NCBI GenBank assembly: GCA_000697055.1
Contig: JNDT01001619.1
Coordinates: forward strand, 1-64,000
Direction: 5' to 3'
Source: Saksenaea vasiformis B4078
Lineage: Eukaryota; Mucoromycota; Mucoromycetes; Mucorales; Saksenaeaceae
Length of the DNA stretch: 64,000 bases
The notes under the pieces were generated by a model. That model saw only the letters and a program-made list of their open reading frames with translations. It was not told where the DNA came from and searched no databases. Positions within the stretch are counted from its first letter, which is position 1, and every line of letters begins with the position of its first letter. Positions 11,798-22,437 of the stretch are shown one piece after another. Both the position numbers and the translations under genes were made by a program.

Positions 11798-12493
11798 ATT
11801 TTGCATTTAACAACGTTGTCACGAAACTTGCTAGGCTTGTTTGCGAAGCTGCGCGGGTCCAACTGCTAACAGCCTACCTTCTTATCTACTTCAAATTCTA
11901 GTTTAAGTCTGGTTACTATTACTGTGCCATACTCTCCTTTTTTTAACAGACTGAATGATTTTTAATGTTATTTTTTCTTTTTCACTCGGTATGGTCTAAG
12001 CCTGCCATACTTACATAAACCAAAGCACATCTTACAAAGCGAAGATGTACATACTTTATGAACTTGTTCGATCAGTTTAAGACATCGGATTTGCATGATA
12101 GCTGTGTTATTGTGCAGACATCGATTCAAAGTCGAACATCACATACGCGGGAATCGTGTTGCGTTTTTCTCATTAAAGGTATTGAGGGGATCGGAATCTA
12201 CCGCATTAAAGCCCAAGCTTGTGTGTCGAAGTTCACCGCTTGGTTTTGGCTGTAGCTCAATTTTCAGATGCATCTGTCGATGCGTAGTTCTAAGCAGAGA
12301 TACTGCGTGTCGCAATTTGAAAGATAAAAAGATTGTAGCCCAATGCACCTTGAAGACATCTTGGGCAATTGAGATACCATCGTTACCCATGATGCTACGA
12401 ATGACAGCGGACGCACCCCTCATCACGTGTCGCCCCTTTAAAATCGTTTTTTTTTCTCATCGCATTTTATGCCTCTTCCTTCTGTGATTTCAA
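11798..12493. other. Intergenic, one doubtful minus-strand ORF
   Basis: The 3' flank of the TQPY gene and promoter of the amidohydrolase. A minus-strand frame starting at the ATG at 12423 runs to 12139 (94 codons: MRGASAVIRSIMGND near the start). It is unrecognised and could begin a divergent gene, since a possible GTGCAT donor follows 25 codons in. It is not strong enough to list as a gene. Confidence 0.3.
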
Positions 12494-13625
12494 ATGACTT
12501 TATCTTCAAAATGGTCTGCCTGTGGTCGGGGAACTCATCAATGATAACTAACGTGAAAACAGCGTAGTGGATGTTCACACACACGTGTATTTGGAGGAAT
12601 ATCTTGAGATCCTTCGACGCCGCACGACAGTGCCACGAATTCTTCCACCATTGGTATCAGGAGAGGATGAGCGGTTACTTATCCTGCCTGACGAGGATAA
12701 GGACGAATCCACAAAGAATGGGCGAGGTGTAGGCGCAGCTTTCCATGATGTACGAGAGAAATTGGCTTTTATGGATGCTCATAACATTGACATTTCTGTG
12801 GTGAGCCTGGCGAATCCCTGGTTGGACTTTCTACCACCGACAGATGAGACATACGAGTTGGCTTCGCGTCTGAATGACAGTATGGAGGCGATGTGCCAAG
12901 ATCCGGTGACAAACGGAAGACTCTATGGGTTTGGCGCTCTCCCATTAAGTTCGGTCGAGGCGTCTGTCAAAGAGGTAGCACATATTGCTAACCTAAGTCG
13001 GTTACGAGGCGTTATCATGGGTACACAAGGTTGTGGTAAAGGTCTAGACGATCCTGAATTGTTGCCGTTGTTTTCTGCCATCGCCAAGCATGACCTTGTT
13101 ATCTTCCTACATCCCCATTACGGCTTGTCGCTCCCCTCTGCTGAGAACGCCGGTCATTCCCTGGCTTTGGCTCTTGGTTTTCCTTTTGAAACTACTCACG
13201 CTGTTTCACGTCTTATCTTGTCTGGTATCTTTGATCGAATTCCCACACTGAAGATACTTTTGGCGCATTCCGGAGGCACTTTGCCGTTTTTAGCCGGCCG
13301 GTTGGATTCCTGCGTGGAACACGATCCAGTGGTCGCCTCCAAACTAAAACATCCGCCTTCGTATTACCTGAAAAAGCTATACTATGATGCTGTCATTTAT
13401 CATTCCACCGGTATTAAGGCCACTGCCGATTTCGCAGATTCAAACAATATGATGTTTGGAACAGATCACCCGTTCTTCCCGCCCTTGGATTCCATGTCAA
13501 CCCGCTGGAAGTCGGTCGAAACAAACTATGTCGCCATCGCTGAGGCTGGATTTAGCGAATCGGTGCAAGCAGATATCCTCGGAGGAAATGCACTGAGAAT
13601 TCTAAATCTTGAAAGACCAAACTAG
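12494..13625 (+). CDS. Metal-dependent amidohydrolase, ACMSD-like (amidohydro-rel family)
   Basis: Exons 12494-12513 and 12563-13625 give 360 aa. The 20-nt first exon (MTLSSK plus two bases) is proposed because the body otherwise begins in the middle of VVDVHTHV; the 49-nt intron has an ideal AACTAAC branch site and a CAG acceptor but a GTCTGC donor. Catalytic landmarks of the TIM-barrel decarboxylase/amidohydrolase family are present: the HxH of DVHTHV, His in FLHPHYG, His in LAHSGG, and the Asp of FGTDHPFFPP. Relatives include aminocarboxymuconate-semialdehyde decarboxylase and fungal 5-carboxyuracil decarboxylase. A zinc-dependent decarboxylase or hydrolase of a small aromatic or heterocyclic acid is likely; the substrate cannot be read from sequence. 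An alternative start at 12511 also keeps frame. Confidence 0.85.
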
Positions 13626-14352
13626 TAAAGCAAACATTCGTCTTGTAGATCCTTTAGTCTTCTTCAAATAAAAAATAGTCTTTTTTGCATCGACACAATG
13701 GACAGGCTGCTGCCTCGATGACATGGCTTCTACAATAAATTAGTTTATTGTATCTAGAATTTCCCATGATTTATCCCTAAGCATGAAATCATCCGATAGG
13801 ACGGAATGTTCTACTCGAAAAGCACATAATATTTAGATAACAGTGATTCTTTTTCTTCTCCCACTCTGTAATGTGCGTTGTGAATATTTCGATCGTCCGT
13901 ACCGGTAGACTGCTTGTTTTTATTGTTCAGCCTGCACCACTTCTTGCCGAATCGTCCTGGCTGTGATAGCTGCTCGATAACGATTGTTGAAGTGGATATT
14001 GTCGCACACAGCGTCATCCGTATTCCATACCAGACTGATAGGCACTGTATCGTTTCAAGATCTACGTAATCCATTTACACAAAGTGAGTACGCCTACAGG
14101 TTGCTCTTTCCACGCTCGCCCAACCGCGCCATGCTCAGACTGGCCTGCAGGCGTAACTACTTGTCGAAGGCAAGTAAACAGAGATACAAATGCACTATCA
14201 TAAGCGATATTTGTTATTCCAACAAATTTCGCATTCATCGAGCATCGAAGTTCACGCTCGTTTTACAGTTTAGCTTTCTCCCTTAGCGCAGACTCTGCAC
14301 AAAATTTATTTATAGTTCAAAAAGATCATTTAATAAACGGTATTTCGTAAAA
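13626..14352. other. Intergenic between convergent genes
   Basis: 3' flanks of the amidohydrolase and of the minus-strand four-helix protein. Short overlapping frames (for example 13811-14074 minus, 13984-14286 plus) show no family resemblance and are treated as chance. Confidence 0.4.
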
Positions 14353-15233
14353 TCAACGGATAGGTTCGTACGCATACTCTGGTGGGCTCATTACTGCCAC
14401 CAGAGTCAGGATCACTCCAAGGAGCAAGCTCAAGCACCAACTGATGGTGCAGACGATGAATGAAACACTGTAACGAGTTCCCATATAGAATTTGCCGCTG
14501 TAGTTGTACAGATATGCCATGATACCCATAGCAAGTGCTTGTGGGATAGCTGCATGAATAACGGAGTTAATTGGGTTACCTTTTCCTTAAACGATTACCC
14601 ACCATAAAGAATGAATAGACTATGTCCATCCAGGAACATTGTTATACTCTAACGTCTCTCTTGTATTTCCCACTTACCCTGACAATGTTGCCCAGGATCT
14701 GGCACGTTTTCTCTGGCCGCTGCACATTGTTCCCAAAAGGGCCAAGACTGTTAATCCACCCAAGATTACAGCCAGTACCATGGCCGCTCCTGCTACTCTC
14801 CTGTATATGATTCGGTCTAGTCAGACAAGACCTGATGAAGAAATTACCCACCAGAGCTCACAGAAACCATCTATAAACAAATCGTGTCAGATAAAAAGAA
14901 ATTGGCGTTATATTGCGAAAAAGACCTTCGTTACAGTCTCCATCTTCTTGTGACGGGAACGGTCGACACTCACGGGTGTAGCTGATATGGATTACTCATA
15001 TTAAATATCAATGCGCACAATTTCTTACCTTCTGCAAAGTCGGAAAAGGCCATAATTTGTTTCTGTATAGAAAGGTACAGGCAGTATAAATACTAGCCTG
15101 GGTTGAAACGTTAGCTTTCGATCTGAAGACGATCATGTTACCATTTCGGTAAAGCCACAGCTGTGATGGTCAATGCATAGTTGCAAATGAAGACAAAAAA
15201 AGTTATTACGTATGCAAGAAGAGACACTGCCAT
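14353..15233 (-). CDS. Four-helix claudin-like membrane protein, 7 exons
   Basis: Exons 15233-15142, 15097-15029, 14981-14926, 14870-14852, 14800-14678, 14619-14603, 14549-14353 give 190 aa. Four hydrophobic helices are visible: the N-terminal MAVSLLAYVITFFVFICNYA, VAGAAMVLAVILGGLTVLAL, the segment around LFILYAIPQALAMGIMAYLY, and the last around CTISWCLSLLLGVILTLVAV. The first extracellular loop has a Trp and a Cys-rich GLFRLC...ECRPFPS...GFCELW pattern, as in tetraspan claudin/PMP22-like proteins. Exons 4 and 6 are only 19 and 17 nt. Exon 3 could instead end at 14935 using a better GTAACG donor, which removes three residues including one Cys. It is divergent from the PIL1 gene (146 bp between start codons). 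Plasma-membrane location is inferred; the precise family is uncertain. Confidence 0.75.
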
Positions 15234-15379
15234 GAGAGAAAATGGTTCGGCCAAGTGATTAGAAAGGCAAGAAGTCGGATTTCTTCTCCTTTTTTAAATG
15301 ATGTCATGCGGACACAAAATGCCAAATTTTGCTAATTTTTTTTCTTCTTTTACTTGGTGCAGTTATACTTACGACGACC

Positions 15380-16912
15380 ATGTTCTCGTTCAATCCATTT
15401 CATCTCGGCAGCAGCAAGTATTCTCACTTGGAGGACAAGAATCTGAATGACTTGCTCGATGCTGAGAAGAAAGTCGCGTCCATGTGGGGACAAATCGCTG
15501 AAGAACGACGAGTTACTGCGAATCATATGATGAGGTACGGCAGACCTCAGGGCCATGACATTTCGGTAAGCACCAAAGACCTAGTTCGATGCAGTTTAAA
15601 ACTAACAGCGATTTGAAGGATGTGACCAGCAAGCTTTCCGGGCTTCTGATCAGATGGTCCGAAGTTTTGACACATTTTGCAGGTTTGGATCGGATAGCTT
15701 TGGGCAGGATTAACTGATCTGGGTCAGACAGGCAACTACGAACAATATCAAGCTACTATGAAATCAATTGCCGAGAGAGAAAGTACTCTCTTTGCCAGCC
15801 GGGAAAAGAAAAGACGTTTGATGGAGAGCATTGTGAAGTGGGAAGAAAACCATCCTGGCTCAGTTGATAAACTGATGGAACTGAAAGGGCAACTGACGGA
15901 GCTGGAAAAGGCTACTGAAGCTGATGAGGTCGAGATGAGTAATTTTAAGCGAGTGGCTACGCGAGAAGCACTCTATCTGCTGCTGAATGGTATGCATGAA
16001 ATGGCAAGCAAGACCGATATCATTGCATCGTTTGGCAAGTATATTGTCGATGAGCTAGATGTGACACCTGTCAAACCTGGAGAAGAACGCCCTGAATATA
16101 AAGGTACAAATGGAACTTCTTCCTGCCATTGTACTGATAAGCAAATAGGTGCACCTCAAACGACCCGTATTGTTGATGATGTGACTCACGCTATGGATAA
16201 CTGGAAACCTGATAAGGCAAAAGTTCGCCGTACACTAACAGCCCACCATGGGCGTAATCCATTGATTTCTCGGTCGAAAAAAGGCGCGGCGGTGAACAAA
16301 AAGCTCCCGCCAGCTCCACAGTCGACGGAAAATGATGCGTCAGCAGAATTAGTCAGCCAAGAGTCAGCAGAGGATGCCCCTATCGAAGTCGAATCCGTGC
16401 AGCCCCTTGAAACCATCGACGATGACAATGATCAAGCGCAAACCGAGGACGAAGAAGGGGAGGGAAAAGGTACTTCTGGCTTGGATGAATCGATCCACAA
16501 ACCAGACGAAGCCAGTCCTCACGTCTTACACTCGAATCCTTATGCCGCTATGTTTCCCGCTCCTGCCGCTGCTCCGGGAGGATTCTCACATATCTACTTG
16601 GGCCTCCCTGATCACCAAAAACTATACCAATTTTATCAGCATTACACCCCACCCAAACCTTATGATGAGATGGCCCAACTTCTTACGCCCAATGCTGTAT
16701 TCCAACCTTCACCTCAGCGAAGCCCCAATTTGAGAGCTCGTGTCGATCCAGGCGGCTTCTTTTTGCCGAACATTCAGCCTCAACCATCATTGTCAAGCTC
16801 TAGCACACGTAGTCGCCATTCCTCCACACAAGAGATGGGCGTTAATGGAGAGGATGCGAGCGTATCAACTGAAGGCGAAGACAACAACAAACAAAAATCT
16901 GCCGAAGAATAG
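15380..16912 (+). CDS. PIL1: Eisosome core component PIL1/LSP1 family (BAR domain)
   Basis: Exons 15380-15565, 15619-15682, 15732-16103, 16149-16912 give 461 aa. The first 200 residues align with yeast Pil1: LNDLLDAEKKVASMWGQIAE, the SDVTSKLSGLL block, NYEQYQATMKSI, FGKYIVDELDVTPVKPGEER and DDVTHAMDNW. Pil1 forms the BAR-domain lattice under plasma-membrane furrows and binds PI(4,5)P2. The remainder is a disordered acidic and Pro/Ser-rich tail, typical in fungi. The N-terminus is shorter than in yeast and lacks the usual basic lead-in. The intron 16104-16148 is 45 nt without stop and would add 15 foreign residues if read through; the acceptor at 15731 was chosen because it restores the spacing to NYEQY. 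Confidence 0.88.
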
Positions 16913-17202
16913 ATACATCCTTTAGGCTTTGACACAAATGGTTGTATTTTAGTTATAGATCGATTCTTGTATATCCTACACTTTTGGCTACTACATATTA
17001 TATCCTTTGCGGATAGTTCTGACTATCGCTGTTGCGATATCTGGTATCTTGAACGTTACCTTTGTTTGTTTTGTTTCATCTCTCTCTAGGAAAACTTGAT
17101 TTACAATTGCAAAGGACACGTGCCATCGCTGATGGATCGATTGTAATTATAAATTGTTATGCGACAAAATACAACCTTTTCATTCTAAACTAACATCTTT
17201 AT

Positions 17203-19054
17203 ATGGATAAATCCGAATCAATTGTTCAATTACCCTCGAGACGAGATCGTGTCAATTCTCCCTTCACGCTCTATGGAAGTATTAACGATGAGGACAACCT
17301 GAAGGGTGATATGAATGATAGTCCATTGCAATGGACAGCGGAAGAAGAAGAAGAGGTTAGGAGAACACTGGACCGGAAACTGTTGCCATTTGTTCTGCTT
17401 ATGGTATTCGTCCTCAATCTGGACCGCACGAACCTTCGTAAGACAACGTTCTTGTGCTCCTTGCCTTAACACTTCCTATAGCCAATGCAATCTCGGACAA
17501 TCTCGCTGACGACCTTGGAATCACAAACGATGATGTGAACACTGGTGTGATGATTTACTTTATCTTCTTTACACTATGTGCAATTCCATCAAATGCTGCA
17601 GTCAAGCGCGTGGGCCTGCAGTTGGGTCTTCCCTTGCTTATGACTAGTTGGGCGATTGTCACCTGGGCCCATGCATTCTTGCATGTGAGCACCAATTAAT
17701 CTTACATCTTCTTTTGATTGACATGGCCCGTAGGATTACTCCGGATACATTACTTTGCGGATCTTGATTGCTGTAACGGAGGCCGGTTTTTCTCCGGCAT
17801 GCATACTCTATTTGACATCATGGTACAAGAGTAACGAGATGCCCTCGCGATTGGCCTATTTCTGGGGCGTACAAAGCGTAGCTTCGGCGTTTTCTGGAAT
17901 GACCTGTTTTGTGATCTTCCGAATGCGCGGCATCTTCGGACTGGAAGGTTGGAAATGGCTATTCCTGCTTGATGGCATAGCTACGCATATTGTCGGCCTG
18001 GCAGCCTTGTACGTTTTATTATTAAGAAAGAAAAAAGGGCTTTCCTTTGTCGTTTGGACTGAAACCTCCTTTTTCCAGTTATTATTTACCAGCAGGACCA
18101 AGCCAAACATCTACATGGTTTGATAAACGCCAGAGGGACATTGCCTTGCAACGCATTATCAAGGATGATTCAAGCAAAAGGGACCAACATAAAGCTATCA
18201 CATGGAACGATTGCTGGATGGCAATAACGGATATCAAGCTCTGGATACATCTTCTCGTTGCGTTTACCTGGTAAACTAACAGAAAATTTTGCGCAGCATG
18301 CTAACTTGTACAAAAGTGTCATGCCACACATACCACTCACCACATATCTGCCATCCATCATTAAAAGCGCTGGCTTTTCAACTACAACCGCCAACCTGCT
18401 TACAGCACCAACAAATTTATTATCTTTGGTGCTTTCCGTGTATACTGCCAAAAGTGCGGAGCGAAGCCAGAACCTATCACTTCACATCATTGCTGTGTCC
18501 TTCTGGAACCTACTGGGATTCATTGTCTTGGAATATCTCCCAGATGATGTCAACGGCTGGAGTTTCTACTTTGTAATACTACTCGTTGCATGTGCACCAG
18601 TCTCGTTCTCGATGCAAGTCGCTTGGATGTCTGCGAATGTCGCACCAGTATGATAAAGAAGGGTATACTGAGGAAGATGACGGTTGACACTTGTCATAGG
18701 TTGGAAAACGAGCATTGGCCTTGGGCGCTATTATAGGCGCGGCCAATATCAGCGGCACATTCGGTTCCCAAATCTACAGTACAGCTTCAATTTTTTACAT
18801 TGAACCACGGAAAATTAATCTATACATTTGTAGGGGCAGATGACGCACCAAGGTTTCACCGAGGCAACTTGATTACTATGAAGCTAGCGGCAACGGCGAT
18901 CGTGCTGTGTTCAGGTTTGGCTTTGTTGTACGTGTACACCAATAAGCGGCGTCAAACTATATGGCGTCAGATGACTGACAAACAACGCCACCACTATCTG
19001 CTCTCAACCAAAGATATCGGAAGTGCTAGCCTTGACTATCGGTTTAAATTATAA
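17203..19054 (+). CDS. MFS transporter, ACS family (allantoate/nicotinate/vitamin permease-like)
   Basis: Seven exons: 17203-17437, 17482-17684, 17734-18008, 18079-18270, 18317-18647, 18700-18778, 18834-19054, giving 511 aa. ACS-family signatures are clear: FVLNLDRTN at the end of helix 1, LADDLGI, the EAGFSPACILYLTSWYK motif of helices 4-5, GLEGWKWLFLLDGI, YYLPAGPSQTSTWF at the central loop, and ALGAIIGAANISGTFGSQIY followed by DAPRFHRGN near helix 11. The hydrophilic N- and C-termini are cytosolic. Relatives import anionic nutrients such as allantoate, nicotinate or pantothenate by proton symport. The substrate is not predictable here. Confidence 0.9.
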
Positions 19055-20810
19055 GCTATGTAGAGACCTTCATCCCTCTGTAGCAATTGGTGTCATATAT
19101 GCAAAAGACCTTGATGTACAAAATCCTCCATAAATTAGTGCAAATGTATAAAGCGCCAGCATCACCTTGACAACACATAGTACTGTACACCGGGAGTTTT
19201 ACATTCACTAGAAGAGATGTATTTTTCCATGACGACGGGCCATATCTCCTACCATCGTGACATGTGAACGGACATTGTATGGAATTTTTGCAACCGTCTT
19301 ATCAGGCATTATATATTGCGTTCAAGCACTTGTTCCTCATAATCCAATAACTGTCCGTATCCATCGACTAAGTCTATTTTCCTAAAAGAAACGTAACGAG
19401 CACTGTATCTATTCTTTCTCACCGCCTAACACCATAAAATTGTTCTCATTGTCACTCACACCAACATTTTTCAGGGCGGTGCCATTTTTGTGCAATATAA
19501 ACAGGAAGAGATCTAGATACACTTGGAAGACACAATACCGAGGTAATTATGACTGTGTGCCCTGCAATTTGTTGTATGCCCCTCTTTATTTGCACTACTG
19601 TTAATATGATGCATTGCATTCTCCTTTTTCTACTTGATGGTCATATCAGTATCTGCATTACATCAGGATTAACACAACTATTACCTTATTATTCAGTTGT
19701 TCGTTTAACAATGTAGCTCCAGGAAGGGCTTTAATTGCGATGGCGATGGAGTATGGCGATATACCCATATGATTCGTTCACTCTGCTGGGTATACGGTGG
19801 CTGGTTGCGCCATGACTCTGAGGCTTGTGGAAGCGGCCTGTCATCCGTCAAGGTATTTTTCCTTCGTGTAGAATACCCTTTTTTATTACACGTAATTTCC
19901 GAAGTGCAGCAGCCTTCATACTCTATTCGGTTGCTAATATCCGGCAATGTAAAGTGGGCCCGTTTTAGCTGTATGTCACTGCGGCATTTCTAGGAAGAAG
20001 ACACAGTCTGAGACTACTGAAATCCACTCGATATAAATGACGCAACGTTACGCACCCAGGTGATTAATGTGTGTAACGCATAGTCCACAGGGAGGTCAAA
20101 GTCTGTGTTCCTGCAACAAGAAAACACAAGTCCCATAAATGCTGTCGACAACTTAACTTACAGCCCTTTGGAGATCCGTATTAGATTTGGCAACATATTA
20201 AACGGTCAAAACCTTTGAACTTGTCACTCACTTGTTTGTGATACTGAAAAAGTCCATACTAATCTATTCAGCGGATCAAACTGAAAATGTGACCATAGAC
20301 TACACGGTAGTCATTGACGCCACCCCGAGATATATAGTTTAGTGGCGTCTAATTTGTGGAAAGTTACAGCGCACAAAAGATCAGCTGAACCGAAATTACT
20401 ACGTACAGACCGTGGCTCGGGACTTTTTTTTTTGGAGTACTACAACTTTCGTGTCAGACAAAGAATTCCATCTCCCTCATAAGAGACACAACACAAGAAA
20501 TATATATATATATCAACGTAATTCATTTCAACGCTTTAATCAGTTTCACCTTCCTATGGTTCGTATTCACGCAAGGATGGTGGAATCAGAGCCGTTGGCA
20601 CACTTCTCAACCACGTAATTTTAAACCCAGAAAAACAAATGAAGCATGAGCAAAAGAGCAAAGAGCCTGTATTTTCTCCTTATATGGTCTTTTTCTACAA
20701 GATTTTGCTATATTCGGTTTAGCAACAAATTTCGTCGATTTCACCTAAAAAAAGAACATTAGTCTTCCTGTATTATAAAGGCTTGGCAGTTTTTCCGCCA
20801 AGGTATTTTA
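19055..20810. other. Non-coding accessory DNA
   Basis: No gene was found despite checking for spliced frames. A plus-strand frame at 19769-19993 is judged chance. A short TA run lies near 20505. The 3' flank of the minus-strand CYSTM gene lies at the right edge. Confidence 0.4.
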
Positions 20811-21289
20811 CTAACAGCTAGAGAAAGGGCGTGTTGGTTAGCAAAGGACACCAGCAAGCTGACAATCACTTACCAACAGATCGTTTCGAGAGCACAGCAG
20901 CAGCATATGGCTGCCAGGCAATCCTTGACACATCCACCACCTCGGAGTCTTTGTTATAATTTTTTTTTCCGTTAGTTTCCTTGTGCTGCTGTCTAAAGTA
21001 ATTTCGCTTTATACCTCAGCATAGAAGAAACGGCAGAGTCTATGATCTCGTCAGTATCATCTAGTTTTCAGTGCGTGTTAAAAGCATACCATCTTCCCGC
21101 TGTTGATTCTGACAAGCTTGAGAGGGAGCTTCTATATCTGCAATCATCGGCTGCGAGGCAGAATACGTGTCCTGAACAGGAATGGTAGCGGCAGTGGTTG
21201 GCATAGTTGGTTGACTGCGAGAAGAGTGTTAATACATTTGCAAGCTTTTGAATATTATAGTACTGTTAGCGCCTCGCATTATACCTCAT
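20811..21289 (-). CDS. CYSTM-family small cysteine-rich tail-anchored protein, 78 aa
   Basis: Five coding pieces: 21289-21285, 21214-21090, 21039-21015, 20948-20874, 20817-20811. It starts MSQPTMPTTA, passes a Pro/Gln/Ser-rich segment, and ends GGGCVKDCLAAICCCCAL...CCC, the CYSTM (cysteine-rich transmembrane module) pattern seen in human CYSTM1, plants and fungi. The introns are strong: the last (20873-20818) has GTAAGT, GCTAACC and TTTCTCTAG. Skipping it gives a nearby TAA and an end in W instead of CCC. CYSTM proteins sit in membranes through a palmitoylated Cys-rich helix and are linked to stress tolerance; that role is inferred from the family. No continuous frame in this stretch shows the gene. 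Confidence 0.78.
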
Positions 21290-22437
21290 TATGCGTAACT
21301 GTAGATGTCTGCGAAGAAGAAAGTGGATTATGATTGTGGATGTGGTTTCTTGGTTTTATACTCAGATCTGCTGTTCAGTTTCAAGACAGCTTTTTTAGCC
21401 ATATTTAGGCAATAACAGTCTCCTAAACTTTCTTGTTACAGTCATCCAACCTCGAAAATTCTCTGTACGCCTCGCTGTGAGACAAGTAAAATCCATCAGG
21501 TTGACGGACGCCCCTTTCTGAGTTGTTCCAGTTCTTGTTCTTCCCGGGTAGCTCCACGCCGGAGCAAGCAGAAAAGACGTTTGCATTCAAAGGGGAAAAT
21601 TGGTGGCCAACGGTCAACGCTCGCTTACTTTTGGAGAAACAATCACCACCATCGTCTGACTGTAGTCTGAAATAAACTTATCTGCCTACTGCGACGGCGG
21701 CTTGGGCATGCGCCGAAACGTAAACAGATGTCTTCGCTTCTTTGAAAAAAAAAATGGCCATCTCCTTCAAAATCTTGCTAACCACCGTTGCCAGATACCT
21801 CTATAATAAGATGGGTGCTTGGATATCGTGGTATCGCATCTTTTCTTTGATTCTTGTAAAATAACAGGTGTATCTGACATCTGCTTCGCGCAACTGCATA
21901 TTTTAGCATGGATTTTTATTTCACGCTCTTTTCTTGCATGTAGACGCTTTGTGCGTAATCAGACCATCCGTAGTGACACGGCCTGATTGTATTCGGTATG
22001 TGAAATATGCACCAAGCGAGATGACATGGGTTGGCTCGTATAAGTACCACATGGGACGCTTTTGGAAAGAGGATTGCCTTTAACTTGTGAGATTTGGTGT
22101 AGAGGTTGTATCAATTTCCGTGACAAATGTTACCGGAATTTAGACGCGGTAACACATAATCAAAACCCCTTTCTTAACAGGTGATCTCGCCGTTGGTGCT
22201 GCCAGTCCCTCTACCGGAAAAACTGTATATCCTTACGCATAAAGGCTGGATTCTCTTTACTGTTCAGACCATTAATCACAGCTGTCCCTAGTGTTGCGGG
22301 TTTTTCATGTTCTAGTTACTGCTCTGCCTAAACTCCGTGATACTGAAGACATTATTTAAACTGAACACACTATCAATGACATAAATTCCTTGAGAAGCGC
22401 AGTAGGCTAAAGTCGTAGTCTTTATTTTTTTTTTATT
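21290..22437. other. Intergenic, CYSTM promoter side
   Basis: Contains the upstream region of the CYSTM gene and the 3' flank of the Sel1 gene. A 36-codon plus-strand ORF (ATG at 21754, MAISFKILLTTVARYLYNKM) with a hydrophobic character is noted but not called. Confidence 0.35.

Noticed and set aside
15683..15707. A 25-nt intron in PIL1 ending at the first CAG
   Set aside because: Far below the 41-85 nt range of other introns; ending at 15731 gives 49 nt and restores exact family spacing.
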